Assembly: GCA_030141605.1 (NCBI GenBank)
Contig: JAQGDQ010000274.1
Coordinates: 62,001-126,000 of the forward strand
Direction: 5' to 3'
Origin: Tubiluchus corallicola
Taxonomy: Eukaryota; Priapulida; Priapulimorpha; Priapulimorphida; Tubiluchidae
Length of the DNA stretch: 64,000 nt
The notes beneath the pieces were generated by a model. It was not told the DNA's origin. It made no database searches and worked only from the letters and a program-made list of their open reading frames with translations. Shown in pieces: positions 1 to 11,040 of this stretch; positions within the stretch are counted from its first letter, which is position 1; the number at the start of each line of letters is the position of its first letter. Made by a program: the position numbers and the translations under genes.

Positions 1-149
1 TACATCATTTTTTCACTCGTAACCAGGGATGAGAAGTTTCCGCGGATACGCTGAATTCGTTGAGAAAATTTTTACGGACCCAGTACATTATTTCACAAGC
101 TGACCGCTAGTTCGCAGGCCGTCACTTTGTTTACATCACGTACATCAGT

Positions 150-300
150 GTAGCCACGTGTATATCTCTATGTATAAAAATATAGAATCAATTGTGCGGA
201 GTTATTTGAGTCAATTGCAGACAGTTTTTATATACTTTTGCATAGGAGTGGCCAGTACTTAGCCGTTTTTGAGACAATTAGGTATCGTGTAGCCTTGATA
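150..300 (+). repeat. Degenerate relic of repeat family E
   Basis: Positions about 175-236 match the reverse complement of 63296-63356, including two copies of a GAGTCAATT-like motif around a GGAGTTATTTGAG core. Positions about 237-290 resemble the start of the 455-bp repeat at 33121-33575. In this copy the two blocks are adjacent, whereas in the 63-kb copy about 220 bp lies between them. Divergence is high and no coding potential is seen. Confidence 0.4.
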
Positions 301-1630
301 GTTGGGTATTTTAAATTATGCATGAAACCAGGTAACTGATATTTTAAGTCCACTTAGAGGCTCTCTATGGTCACAAAATTGCAATTTGTGGCTGGCTCCC
401 CTTGAACTCCATTGGGGGCCTAGATGGCCCCAAAAACCCCGGCCTGTTTCAGAGTTTTTTTACAATTTGTCATTCTCATCCGTGCTCGTAACATTAACAC
501 AGTTCTTACTTTGCATGAATGAATCAAACACACTGTCAGTTCTTATCATTGTTCCAATACATTATGTATTTTACAGGATAGAGTGTGTTTGTATACTCGT
601 AGTGATACTTTGTTTAATTTTCACCAAAACCTTTAAAGGAAAACCTGACGATTGTGGAGACTTAATGTCATTTTAATTTACTGTCCAAGATATACATTTT
701 CTTGCCTATAAAAGTTAACAACTGTTTCTTATATTTGAATAATTAGCTTGGAAAGTTAATTAACGGCAACCGAACACAGCTATTGCTTACGACAGAAACT
801 AACCACAGTTTGTGCAATGGCAGGCGTCTTCCCTTGCTCGTCTTTGCACGTTTGCATAAGTGTTACTGCTTAAATGCATGATGTCACGAAAATGGGCCGT
901 ACATCATATGACATCAGAAACTAACACAGCAGTTCATGATCATGGTTGTCACGGTACTGTCTTCTATTTGTCAGCCATGCGAATGTGACAAAAAGGTGCC
1001 ACTGCCAATCTTGGTAGATTCACTGAGCCGCACGTAGCTTTGAAAGTTTAATGAAATTTGAGTATCCGAGGTAATTATTATTTAATCTAAGCTATGATTT
1101 AAAAAAGCTATTGTAGCTTTCGACATGCTATTAAAGCTTTAGAGCAATTTTTATTCTGAACTAATGTTTACACAATCGTCCAATTTCCCTTTAAAGAAAC
1201 TGCGTGTCTGCAAATTTCTTTTTATGTAATTTGTTAATTAATTCATTTCTTTTGTTCTCCATTTTTATATGTAAATATACGAGTAGTTTGATTACACAAT
1301 ATTAGTTAATTAGGTTTTGTAATTAGCATTCTTTTTAATGAAATCCATATTTACATTTATAACACTACCGGGAAATTGCGCACAGGTCATGCAATCATGT
1401 GAACAGACTGGAAAATGTGTATGGAAGCTGACTTTTAGTTATTTTATGTGCACGTGGCTTTACTCTAATCCAAATAAACATTACAGCTGTTGCGAAACAC
1501 AAAACTCTAAGCATTTCAAAGTTCTTTCATTCACTTTTATGGCATGTAATGAAAAAATCAATTATTTCTCATTAACCTTGTCTTCATTTTAAGGCACTTA
1601 CTGGAATAACGTTGCCCCCTTTTATCTAGA
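301..1630. other. No gene recognised; AT-rich unique-looking DNA
   Basis: No ORF here resembles a protein family, and the longest (386-676 +) has random-looking composition. I see no tandem repeats or inverted repeats. A short G/C-rich patch at 390-445 with GGGGGCC/GGCCCC motifs is isolated. Confidence 0.5.
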
Positions 1631-2163
1631 GCATGGGTTCCAAATCTTCAGGTCGTAGCCGCATTTGGGGTCGCCAAAAACACTTTTCGTGTGGTCGCGG
1701 GCTAGTCCAAAAACTATTTTTAAAAAATGCTGTTTTCATCTGATGTATGTAAGTAGATCTTGTTTCCTCAGTCTCTCATTACATCATTTTGTTCTGGAAA
1801 GTAAAACTGGGTTTTCCCACTCTAAATGCGGTGTACGAGTGCTTGATTTTCCAGGAAAATGGCGTTTTTCCATGTTGTACATTTGTGTACAGTGTAGACG
1901 GCCCGAAAGTGTGGCTCTATTCATTTTATCTTGGATATCTATTGCTTGTGCATTACTGGTCAATGAGAAATAGGCGCGACTATCACATTAATGAATTAAT
2001 AAAACAATCACTCGTTGTTTGTTGAAAAGTAAGTTAAAATTAACAAATGGAAACGATAATGATGTTTAATAGTATAACATGTGATTATGTTCTTCTTGGG
2101 GTCGCAACATGATGCAGCATTCTGGAAAGGGGTCGCCATCAACAAAACGTTGGGAACCGTTGG
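1631..2163. mobile_element. hAT-like nonautonomous element, degenerate
   Basis: The left end carries GGGTTCCAAA followed by TTTGGGGTCGCC. The right end carries GGGGTCGCC followed by TTGGGAACCGTTG. These read as imperfect inverted termini of the GGTTCCCAA type known from many hAT elements. The interior ORFs on the plus strand (1665-2025) have no recognisable transposase motif. The call rests on end sequences only; target duplications are not clear. Confidence 0.4.
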
Positions 2164-2974
2164 GGTAGAAGATAATGTAGCTATCTTTTAAGCATGTGTT
2201 TTGTGACTTTGTATCAGCAGTATTGTTTAGTATTTTGTAAAACTGAATTCTCGTGGTGTAGGCCTAATGATTATTTGTGTGCCTGCATAGCAAAATCCTC
2301 CGTAAGTCGGTAATTAAGTTTTCCTAGTTATTCACATATCCTGAATCTCCATTTCATGAGGATCATTTTGATAACAAACTCATTGCCGTATGTTATTTCT
2401 AAGCTGAGATAATCAACGCTGAAGTTGAGGTGCAGGCTGTGCACTGAAAAAAAACATAACCTTGAGAAAATCGCTGTTAAAGTCAGCCATTGTTTTTGTC
2501 GCGTTTTGGTTGCTATGGAATTTGCAAAAACACATTGAAGTTATGTTTAAATCCAGTAGATGGCTCTTCCCGACGCAGACCTGGGCTTATCAGCAAAATG
2601 ACAGCTTCCACGAGCTATTTTCGGAGTTTGAAAATACGAGTTTTTTTACAATTGCAGTACTAGATTCTAGGGTACGTGTTAAAAATTAGATTTTTAGTAT
2701 TCTGTTAGCATTTTTTTCCGATATTTTGATGCTAAAATATAAAAGTCTAATATATTTAGCTTTTGTTTTTATAAAAAACAGAAAAATGACATCTAACCAA
2801 ATTTTTGGTGTATTCTGCTTTGAAGCATCATTACGTAATTTTAACTATGCCGAGTTTAGTACGGTTTTAGTTTGCAAGCATTATTTTATGTAGGGTAATC
2901 AAGCTGTCTGACGCGGCTTTTCCTGGAAACCGTAGAGATGGTTTCAAAACTGCCATATGCAACTCCTTGCCTCA
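2164..2974. other. No gene recognised
   Basis: AT-rich sequence. The ORF at 2462-2689 (+) resembles no family I know, has no upstream signals and is short. No repeats seen. Confidence 0.4.
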
Positions 2975-2982
2975 CTTCTATA

Positions 2983-3705
2983 CATTGGCGTAGCTAATAA
3001 GGGGAGCAAGTGGTCCCCCCCTCCGAGCGCTTTTTTCAAAATTGGTGCCTTCTAAGCAATTTTTTTCAACTCTTTAGTTCACTTGTGCAATAAACGTTGG
3101 ATATTTTTTATTCTTGTTTTAATTGCATGGCCTTGGAAGAATTTTCTAGAGTCACTTACTTTACTTTTCAAATGAGTGTGCATTGCATAACTCATTTGTC
3201 AAGATTGGCTGGTTTAACCAAGGATCAAATTGTTCCAAACTTAATTATTATAATTTATGTTTAAAATTGAAATGGTTAAAGAACACACGTGTTTTTATTA
3301 CGTTTTGAGATTTATGAGTTTACTGTAAAACTTGTAATTGTGTTTTACTTTCAAATGCATAATAATAATAATAATAATTTTGCACTTTCTTTAAAACTGT
3401 ATCTTCCTCGTCTTTTGATTTTAAACGCAAAATTAAAATGTATAATAAATGCATTAAAAATTGTTTGGTGTGTATCACGGTGTCTTTTTTATGTGCTTGC
3501 CCCCCTAACTTTAGAACCTGGCTACGCCCCTGTCACGGTATCTTTTTATGTGCTTGCCCGCGTAACTTTAGAACCTGGCTACGCCCCTGTCACAGTGTCT
3601 TTTTTATGTGCTTGCCCCCCTAGCTTGAGATCCTGGCTACGCCCCTGTCACGGCGCCTTTTTGTGTGATTACTCCCCCTAACTTTAGAACCTGGCTACGC
3701 CTCTG
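2983..3705. mobile_element. hAT-type MITE with 8-bp target duplication
   Basis: The termini are CATTGGCGTAG at the left and CTACGCCTCTG at the right, an imperfect inverted pair of the CAGNGGCGTAG type. The flanks are an 8-bp duplication, CTTCTATA at 2975-2982 and CCTCTATA at 3706-3713 (7 of 8 match). The length and 8-bp TSD fit hAT elements. The same family recurs at 55388-55990, where a transposase C-terminus is retained. The interior from about 3289 to 3480 is clearly similar between the two copies. This copy has lost the transposase segment and has a tandemly amplified right end. Confidence 0.7.
3475..3705 (+). repeat. Tandem repeat of the MITE right end, about 64 bp x 3.5
   Basis: A unit of about 64 bp containing TTAGAACCTGGCTACGCCCC, then TGTCACGG and TTTTTATGTGCTTGCC, is repeated three to four times with a few changes. 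The last copy forms the actual terminus. The related element at 55388-55990 has only one copy, so the amplification is specific to this locus. Confidence 0.75.
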
Positions 3706-3713
3706 CCTCTATA

Positions 3714-5678
3714 CAGTTGTTTCCAGTTTCCTTTTAATTTTCCCTAACAGGAACAGACTTGGATTTCCCTCCAGCATCCAGTATGTAACTGCCACCCGAC
3801 AATGCTGGTCGCAACTGCAACAGATACAATGTTGTGCAAGAAAAAGTTGCGCTTTCCATGCAGATCATTGATTGGTTTTATTATGAAACTCGTTGTTCCC
3901 TGTCCTATGTTGCACAAATGTGAATGTTATACTTACAATCCGATTATTAATTATAAAATTACAGTTTATACATTTTTATATACTTTCTGTTTAATAGCCT
4001 GAATGTTTTGGTGGCCAACTAGACCCCTATAGCATTTTGTAAGGCACAACTCAAGGTTTCAGAATTAATGTTTATACATACATAACTTCTGTAAATTTTC
4101 TTGTATTTTATACAGTTTAATAAGGTAGTCTCGTGTGAGCTTACATGACTGTGTATCTCTCAGTTTTCTCCTATAAATATTATAATTTTTATTTAAAATG
4201 TGTTGTACTGGTTTTGTCTAAAGCAGAAAATGTCATTTAGATGAAGCCGTCATCAAATGGCATTTGTGACGGGAACACAAAAAATTTCCTTCATAGCATA
4301 TGGTGTTCTCAGAAATCTTTATTTCTGCATATATAAAAAATGAAAATAATAAATTTGACTGCTTTCACTGCTTACAAATGTATAATGATCTAATTATTAT
4401 AATTTAAGACAATAAAAGTAAATATTACTCACATCGTGCGGCTATAACAACTTAATACATCCTTGGAACGTCATACTGGTTTACAGCAAATCAGGTAGAG
4501 ACGCTACAAATAATTACTTGAAAATTTATCTAAACATTACTTAACATTACTTCTGTAAGAGTGTTTAGTGAGGCTCAACCTAATTTACAACTTCACAGGT
4601 AAAATTTCAGGTAAGTTCACATAGGTGCTGCCAGCTACATGTTAAGGCCAGAAACTGACCTTAACAGCATTAACAAGCCACGGGATTTCCGTTAGGTTTG
4701 TAATCCTCAAAAAACCATTTTTGGTTTTGAGAAAGTCCGATCTGGAGAGTCATGAACAGGGGCGTATTACCCAATAAGCAAACTTGGCTATAGCAAACTT
4801 ATAAGCAAACTTATAGGCTAGGGGCGTCACATTATAGAAAAAATCTTATTCTCGGAAAGTATGTATACTTTCATATTTCTGTAAAGGGCACATTTAATAA
4901 CACACCACAGGCAATTATTGGGCGAGGCATCTATATAAGTGCCACATAACAAACAGCTGCAAGGTATTACAACACAAACAGTTGTGCAGCCTACTTGAAT
5001 ATAAACGAATATCTGCTCTCTCTCCCAATCAGTTTCTCTCTCTCTCTCTCAAAGTTTTAAAAAACCGTCAATTTCATAGTTTTGTAAAAATTCACTAGCA
5101 GAAAAATAAAATTTTCATTCCAACTTTTGTAGACATGTATATTCGTAATTTTTAATATCGTAAACAATGGTACAGTATTATGATAATTTTAGTGAAAAGC
5201 CGTTAGTTACTAGAAAATACAATATAGAACATACACAAAATACAACAATTTCCAGATTATTGCTGAATAAAACATACAGCTGTCTATTTTATAATTTCAC
5301 ACAGTTTCATTTCATGTGTAGCATTCTTTTAAAAACTGGATTTAGGCTAAATATTTTGACCCCTAGATAATAATTTTATCAGATTCATCAAATTTGCTTT
5401 TCGAGTTTAACTTCCAACCACCGACAAAGTTGTAAGCCATCCAGCGTAAATACCCGCTCTCGTTGTTCTAAGCTCTAGACACGCTTTTACCATTAGGCAT
5501 AGCTGGGACACTACACTGACTTGGCCTTGACCATCGACTGCTTGTTTAGTACATGTACAGCTAGCTTTTGCAATTACACTGTATTCTATCTGTAGAACGG
5601 AGGGCATAGAGTGTAAAGAAAGAGTGCCTCTCCATGTCACAGCATCAATTTAACCTGAACGTAGTTTGATTGGTAAAT
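3714..5678. other. Intergenic region upstream of the GMC gene
   Basis: No gene recognised. It contains a short TC microsatellite at 5033-5052. A TATATAAG stands at 4932-4939, but it is about 740 bp from the GMC start codon, so assigning it as that gene's promoter would be a guess. The ORFs at 5167-5370 and 5407-5640 show no family features. Confidence 0.45.
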
Positions 5679-7475
5679 ATGTGGGTGTCAAAAATCATCG
5701 CCGCCCTAGTAGCTGTTGCTGCCGTGGTTCATTTTAGACGCCGCGACGATTACGTCATTACAGATGAGCCAGATGAGGAATATGACTATGTTATAGTTGG
5801 AGCAGGCAGTGCTGGGTGTGTGCTAGCCAACAGACTATCCGAAGATCCGCTTGTGAAAGTTCTGCTGCTTGAAGCTGGTGGTAAAGACACGGATAATCCT
5901 GATGTCGATGTTCCTGTGTCCAACGGTTTTCTGAGAATGAGCGATCAGGATTGGAAGTACAGAACCGTCCCGCAGAAAAACAGTTGTCGAGCTTCGCCAA
6001 ACAATCGGTGCTTTTGGCCAAGAGGGAAGATGCTGGGCGGATCCAGCAGCATTAACGGGATGTTTTACAACAGAGGGAACAAGGCAGACTTTGACCTGTG
6101 GGAGGCAATGGGAGCAAAAGGGTGGAACTACCAGGATGTTCTTCCGTATTTCAAAAAATCGGAGTGTAATCAAAATCCTCAATACGTTATGTCAGGTTAC
6201 CATGGAGCTGATGGACCATGGCCGATAACTGATGGCCTTTACTCTCCTCTATCAGACATATTTACCTCAGCAGCCAAAGAGCTTGGTGTCCAGGAAGGTG
6301 ACTGCAACGGAGAGAATCAATACACCGTAATGAAACCTCAGGCAAATATTAAAGACGGAACTAGATGGAGTACGTCCAAAGCTTATCTTAAATCAGCTGT
6401 TCACCGTAGCAATCTACATGTGGCAATTAAGGCGCGGGTTGTTAAAGTCTCATTTGTGAAGAAAAGAGCCGTAGGTGTCATTTTTGTTCACGATGCAGAA
6501 AGGAAATTTGTCAGGGCAAGGAGAGAAGTTATTCTTTCGGCTGGTTCTATTGGTTCCCCACAGATTCTCATGCTGTCTGGTGTTGGTCCAAAAAAGCACT
6601 TGGAGGAAATAGGAATTAATCCTATAGCAGATCTGCCGGTTGGTGAGCATTTGCAAGATCACATGGGGGTGTTTTCAGACTTCTCCGTAAATGCTTCGAT
6701 TACTCACATTAAATCAACGGTGGAGAGCTGGTCAGAATGGCTGAAGTATGAGCTGTTTGGGAACGGAGTGAAGGGATCCAATTTTGCCGAAGGGTTGACT
6801 TTCTTAAAAACCAACCATTCTGATCCGGCATTACCGTTTCCAGATGTTGAGTTAGTGCCGTTATCGTTCGGATTTGGCTCTAATGGCGTTGAATTAGCCC
6901 ACAGGCTCACAGGATTTACAAAAGAGTTCATAAAAGATTACGGGTACTCTGATGATGTGAATGAACATATATTTGTCTTTGCCATTTTTCTTCTCCATCC
7001 ATACAGTGTTGGAACGATACGGTTACAATCGCCAGACCCTTTCGATTGTCCACTAATCGATCCGAATTACTACGATGACGAAAGAGACGTCAGGATGATG
7101 GCCGACGGAATAAAGTTTGTCCTCGAGCTGTTGGAAACAGAACCATTTAGGAACATCGATGCACGTTTACGACACCCGATAGTTCCGGGATGTGAAGCGT
7201 TGACAGGATACCAGTTCTGGAGTTGCTACATCCGTACATTAACTTCCACAATCTATCATCCGTCCGGAACGTGTAAGATGGGAGCAGTAGATGATGAAAC
7301 TGCTGTAGTGGATCCAGAGTTAAGAGTAAGAGGACTCGAGGCAATAAGAGTTATTGATGCATCTGTTATGCCGGAAACACTTTCGGCGAATATTCAAGCT
7401 GGCACTGTCATGATTGCCGAGAAAGGTGCAGATCTCTTAAAGGAAGCTGCCCAGTCGACCAAGAGAAAACATTGA
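5679..7475 (+). CDS. GMC oxidoreductase (choline dehydrogenase-like), FAD-dependent, intronless
   Basis: A 598-residue flavoenzyme of the glucose-methanol-choline family. I chose the ATG at 5679; the frame is also open for three codons upstream from a TTG. Residues 4-21 are hydrophobic and followed by RRR, suggesting a signal anchor or signal peptide. The FAD Rossmann motif GAGSAG is at about 41-46, followed by the LLLEAG strand end. GMC signature 1 is seen as [13 protein letters not shown] and signature 2 as [15 protein letters not shown]. The catalytic His is His527 in HPSGTCKMG, and the second active-site position is Asn571 in SANIQAG, the His/Asn pair typical of choline-dehydrogenase-like members. 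The family oxidises alcohols using FAD; the substrate cannot be read from sequence. Length and motif order are complete, with no frameshift. The single coding exon is notable beside two intron-containing neighbours. Animals often carry several such paralogs, so exact orthology is open. Confidence 0.95.
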   Translation: MWVSKIIAALVAVAAVVHFRRRDDYVITDEPDEEYDYVIVGAGSAGCVLANRLSEDPLVKVLLLEAGGKDTDNPDVDVPVSNGFLRMSDQDWKYRTVPQKNSCRASPNNRCFWPRGKMLGGSSSINGMFYNRGNKADFDLWEAMGAKGWNYQDVLPYFKKSECNQNPQYVMSGYHGADGPWPITDGLYSPLSDIFTSAAKELGVQEGDCNGENQYTVMKPQANIKDGTRWSTSKAYLKSAVHRSNLHVAIKARVVKVSFVKKRAVGVIFVHDAERKFVRARREVILSAGSIGSPQILMLSGVGPKKHLEEIGINPIADLPVGEHLQDHMGVFSDFSVNASITHIKSTVESWSEWLKYELFGNGVKGSNFAEGLTFLKTNHSDPALPFPDVELVPLSFGFGSNGVELAHRLTGFTKEFIKDYGYSDDVNEHIFVFAIFLLHPYSVGTIRLQSPDPFDCPLIDPNYYDDERDVRMMADGIKFVLELLETEPFRNIDARLRHPIVPGCEALTGYQFWSCYIRTLTSTIYHPSGTCKMGAVDDETAVVDPELRVRGLEAIRVIDASVMPETLSANIQAGTVMIAEKGADLLKEAAQSTKRKH

Positions 7476-7740
7476 CGTCAGTTACTATCACTTGCTGTCT
7501 TTGAGTTTGTGATTCTAGGGATGCCGAATAGGCTTTGTTAATTTGTCATACAAAATTTGTGTGATCACTCCCAATTGTGCACAGAAATATTAAACTTTCA
7601 GATTTGGCAACGTCCATCAGGTGATGGTGTTGTCCACTTTTAGTTGTAATATCTTACATATTGTTTACTTCTACAAACGTCTGTCTTACCTTTGTAATGT
7701 CTGTGATCATCCAGTATCGTAGACACACGTGAATAATGAA

Positions 7741-7746
7741 AATAAA
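7741..7746 (+). terminator. Probable poly(A) signal of the GMC gene
   Basis: AATAAA lies 266 bp after the TGA stop. It is the first canonical hexamer downstream on this strand; an ATTAAA variant occurs earlier, near 7590. Confidence 0.5.
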
Positions 7747-8229
7747 TACGTCTTGCGTGAGCTATGTGACTATTAGTTAAACTTTTCGTTTTGCAATCTT
7801 TTATGTTCAGCAGTGTCTCATTGGTAACCCGTGTTAATTACTGTTAATTACTTGCGTTAATGACACAATTACTGTCGCTGATGTTTTTTTTTTATTACCC
7901 ACCTTCTACTGAAGCCAGTGACATCGATTTTTTCCATGCCGGACTTCGTTTGAATAAATAACGTTAAATCATCTTAAAGGTCACAAAAAGGTCATCTTAG
8001 AGGTCACAGTTCGAGCTCAAAGTTGCTGTCATATGTGTTTTCTAAATATTGGCTCACTAGGGATCAATATGGATGAGAAATGGTCTTTCCCTATTTATGT
8101 TTAATTAAATGGCTTTTGGGGGCGTAGTTAAGCCCCCCCTAACTCCTTAACTTTCAGGCCCGAGGTCGGCAGCAATCTGGTTCTGAGAAGTAGCATATTT
8201 GAGCTACTAAATAAGCATGTCAAGTATGA
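7747..8229. other. Intergenic, no gene recognised
   Basis: AT-rich DNA with a GGTCAC duplication at 7978-8010 and a fragment GGGGGCGTAGTTAAGCCCCC near 8119 that resembles hAT-type ends seen elsewhere in the window. Confidence 0.4.
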
Positions 8230-8920
8230 TTAAAGCACAAGAAAACCCTTCATAAACATCAAACTTGAAAAATTCGTTTTGAAATTCTATACCACTTACA
8301 TACTGCCTTTTGCATACAGGACTTCAATCGGCAGTAACGCTGTATAAAACATATAAATTTAAACTTCCGCGACGACCGTTAGACGCAGCCAATTTGATGA
8401 TAAGTCATTTGAAACAAGTTTAGACAACATTATGTGAAGTTTGAAAAAATAATCAGAGCTTTCGTAGCGCACAAGTCACAACCTAACTAAAATTTAAAAT
8501 TACTGCATCTTGTCAATAAGATTAAAAATACGTTTTTTTGGTTAGTGAGTGGTGCACCATGCAGGGTGAGTCAGCGACATTTTACCAATTGGTGAAAACA
8601 TTTTAAATAATTAATAATTTTCTTTCTAGTTACATAAATCTCTCTAGCAGGTAAGCGAAAATCTAAGTAATATAGATTTGCACGGAAAATCTTTTGAGAT
8701 ATAATTTAACATTTCCCTTTCTTCCCTTGATTTACATTTGGTACATGACGTCATATAGTGGTGACTTCGGAACAGTATTGCGGAAGATTTAAAATGAAAA
8801 CAAACAAAAATTCCTTTTAGTGCGAGTAAGATATACGCATAAAATTGCTATAAAGTAATATAATTTTTTAAGGCGATTTTTCTGAAACCTACTTCAGGCA
8901 CCCCTTTTCTTGTCCGTTAA
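8230..8920 (+). mobile_element. TTAA-flanked MITE, family A, copy 1
   Basis: It is bounded by TTAA at 8230-8233 and 8917-8920. The inner termini are AGCACAAGAAAA and the reverse complement of (C)GGACAAGAAAA, giving an 11-12 bp imperfect inverted repeat. No ORF of note. The same sequence recurs, inverted or deleted, at 19641-20286, 39393-39745, 48590-48905 and 63368-63833. TTAA target duplications are made by piggyBac- and Kolobok-type transposases; which type mobilised this family is not visible. Confidence 0.8.
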
Positions 8921-9872
8921 ATGACTGAACTCCTGGACTATCAAGAAGAACTTCTTTCTACGTAACACCCATTGGTAGGAAAATGAGACAAACACAACCT
9001 GAGTAGCATTATACTATTTTTATACAGTTTATTACATTTCAAATGATCCTTTCTTTCAATTCTCTTCAGTGACTCCAATGAAAATTCCAGAATAAATCAA
9101 TACGAATAGTTATCTATACTCTTATATTAATATTCTTGGTATATATATTTATATATATATATAAGATTCGAGGCTACAGCCCGGATGAGGGCACCATTTG
9201 CAGCGATCTATACATCAAACGAAAGGTCTCGATCTAGTGTCGTGCCATTGATGGTTTATTTTTCGAATCGGGCCCACCGGGAGGAGGGGGGGGCGAAAAA
9301 CCTCCAAAAATGGCCCTTTTTCGGCCGTTTTTTGCAAAAGTTATACGGCTGAGATGTAGAGAACGGGAACGGGCCGAGGGTGGTGCTGGGTATGGATAGA
9401 TAGCCCGTTCAGCGGTGGGTGTAGTAGGCATATTTAGAATTCCCGAGAGGGCCACGGCGTCCCGCAACGGGCGTTTTCCCGGACCCAACTCGCGATTTTT
9501 TCGAAATTTTGACCAAACAGCCTGCGGGAAAAACGTTCTAGCGGCGGAGATTTATAGCTCTTTACAAAGAGGCAGGACAGGGCTACACGATGATGTGGGC
9601 TATATTTTAGGGCAGGTCCACCGAGAGGAGTATCAACGAGTTAGTTAGGAGTTCTATTTTCGGCAATTTTTTGCTTAGAAAACTGCTGACGCAAAGGCAT
9701 TGTTGTGACGTCATCCATTGTACTCTGTCTATAATCTTATAACTTTAATTCAGCAAAAAGCTACAGGCTTTGCGTTAGTTAAACAAACAGTAGACACGAT
9801 GTTACGGGCTTTGTGTTATAAATGTGGACTAGGTAGGATGTTCGCGTATTATTGATTACACGTGTATTTATA

Positions 9873-9888
9873 CGCAAAATCTTTTGCG
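9873..9888 (+). other. Terminal hairpin of array unit (representative)
   Basis: CGCAAAATCTTTTGCG is a perfect 7-bp stem. Identical copies lie at 11885-11900, 12680-12695, 13515-13530, 14310-14325 and 15098-15113. A decayed version is at about 11050. Downstream of the last four is CTAG. In the first copy the tetranucleotide has changed to CTAT. Confidence 0.75.
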
Positions 9889-10029
9889 GGGCCTTTGCTA
9901 TTTATTATATTATAGCACATAGTTTCAACTTTGTGAAAAATGTTTGGAATGGTTTTGTTGTAATGCTGTGCTGTTGGTGCTTGTGCTATAGGTGTTGTCA
10001 TCGTTGCCACCATCATCATCATCATCAAC

Positions 10030-11040
10030 ATCATGATCACCACGTGAGGTGGTGGATTTGATGTGGTGTGGTGGTGGTGTGCTTTGTGTGTTGTGCTATG
10101 GATGGTGTGGTGGGGTGATAGGGTGTGTGGGGTGTGGTGTGGGTAGTGTGGTATTGAGTGGGTGGCGTGGTGTGTGGGTGGGTAGGTGTTGTGGTGCAGT
10201 GTGGTGTTATGGTGTGGTGCAGTGCGGTGTGATGTGGTGGAGTATTATGGTGTGGGTGGTGTGGTGTGGTGCAGTGGTATGGTGTGGTGTGGTGCAGTGG
10301 TATGGTGTGGTGCAGTGTGGTGTGATGTGGTGGAGTCGTATGGTGTGGTTGGTGTGGTGTGGTATGTGGGTCGTGCGGTGTGCTGCAGTGGTATGTTGTG
10401 GTGCGGTGTGGTGTGATGTGGTGGAGTGGTATGGTGTGGGTGGTGTGGTGTGTAGGTGGGTGGGTGGTGTGGTGCAGTGTGGTGTTATGGTGTGGTGCTG
10501 TGCGGTGTGATGTGGTGGAGTATTATGTGGTGTGGTGTGGTGCAGTGGTATGGTGTGGTGCAGTGTGGTGTGATGTGGTGGAGTCGTATGGTGTGGGTGG
10601 TGTGGTGTGGTGTGTGGGTGGTGCGGTGTGCTGCAGCGGTATGGTGTGGTGCGGTGTGGTGTGTAGGTGGGTGGGTGGTGTGGTGCTGTGTGGTGTTATG
10701 GTGTGGTGCTGTGCGGTGTGGTGCAGTGTGGTGTTATGGTGTGGTGCTGTGCGGTGTGATGTGGTGGAGTATTATGGTGTGGGTGGTGCAGTGGTATGGT
10801 GTGGTGCAGTGTGGTGGAGTGGTATGGTGTGGGTGGTGTGGTGTATAGGTGGTATGGTGTGGTGCGGTGTGGTGTGATGTGGTGGAGTGGTATGGTGTGG
10901 GTGGTGTGGTGTGTAGGTGGGTGGGTGGTGTGGTGCAGTGTGGTGTTATGGTGTGGTGCTGTGCGGTGTGATGTGGTGGAGTGGTATGGTGTGGTGCAGT
11001 GTGGTGTGATGAGGTGGAGTGGTGTGGTGTGGGTTTTGTG
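10030..11040 (+). repeat. GT-rich minisatellite inside the 0.8-kb array
   Basis: About 1 kb almost free of C on this strand, built from GTGGTGTGGTGCAGTGTGG-type words with a recurring GTGATGTGGTGGAGT. It starts after a short ATC run at about 10010 and ends at a degenerate copy of the 0.8-kb unit's terminal hairpin (11050-11075). All long ORFs here (10049-11055, both strands) are products of the repeat, such as poly VVWCG or HTTPH, and are not genes. Confidence 0.85.

Noticed and set aside
386-676. 96-codon ORF with two hydrophobic segments
   Set aside because: No splice or promoter context, AT-driven hydrophobicity, no similarity to known families.
4932-4939. TATATAAG as the GMC promoter
   Set aside because: About 740 bp from the start codon with no supporting splice structure; too speculative to call.
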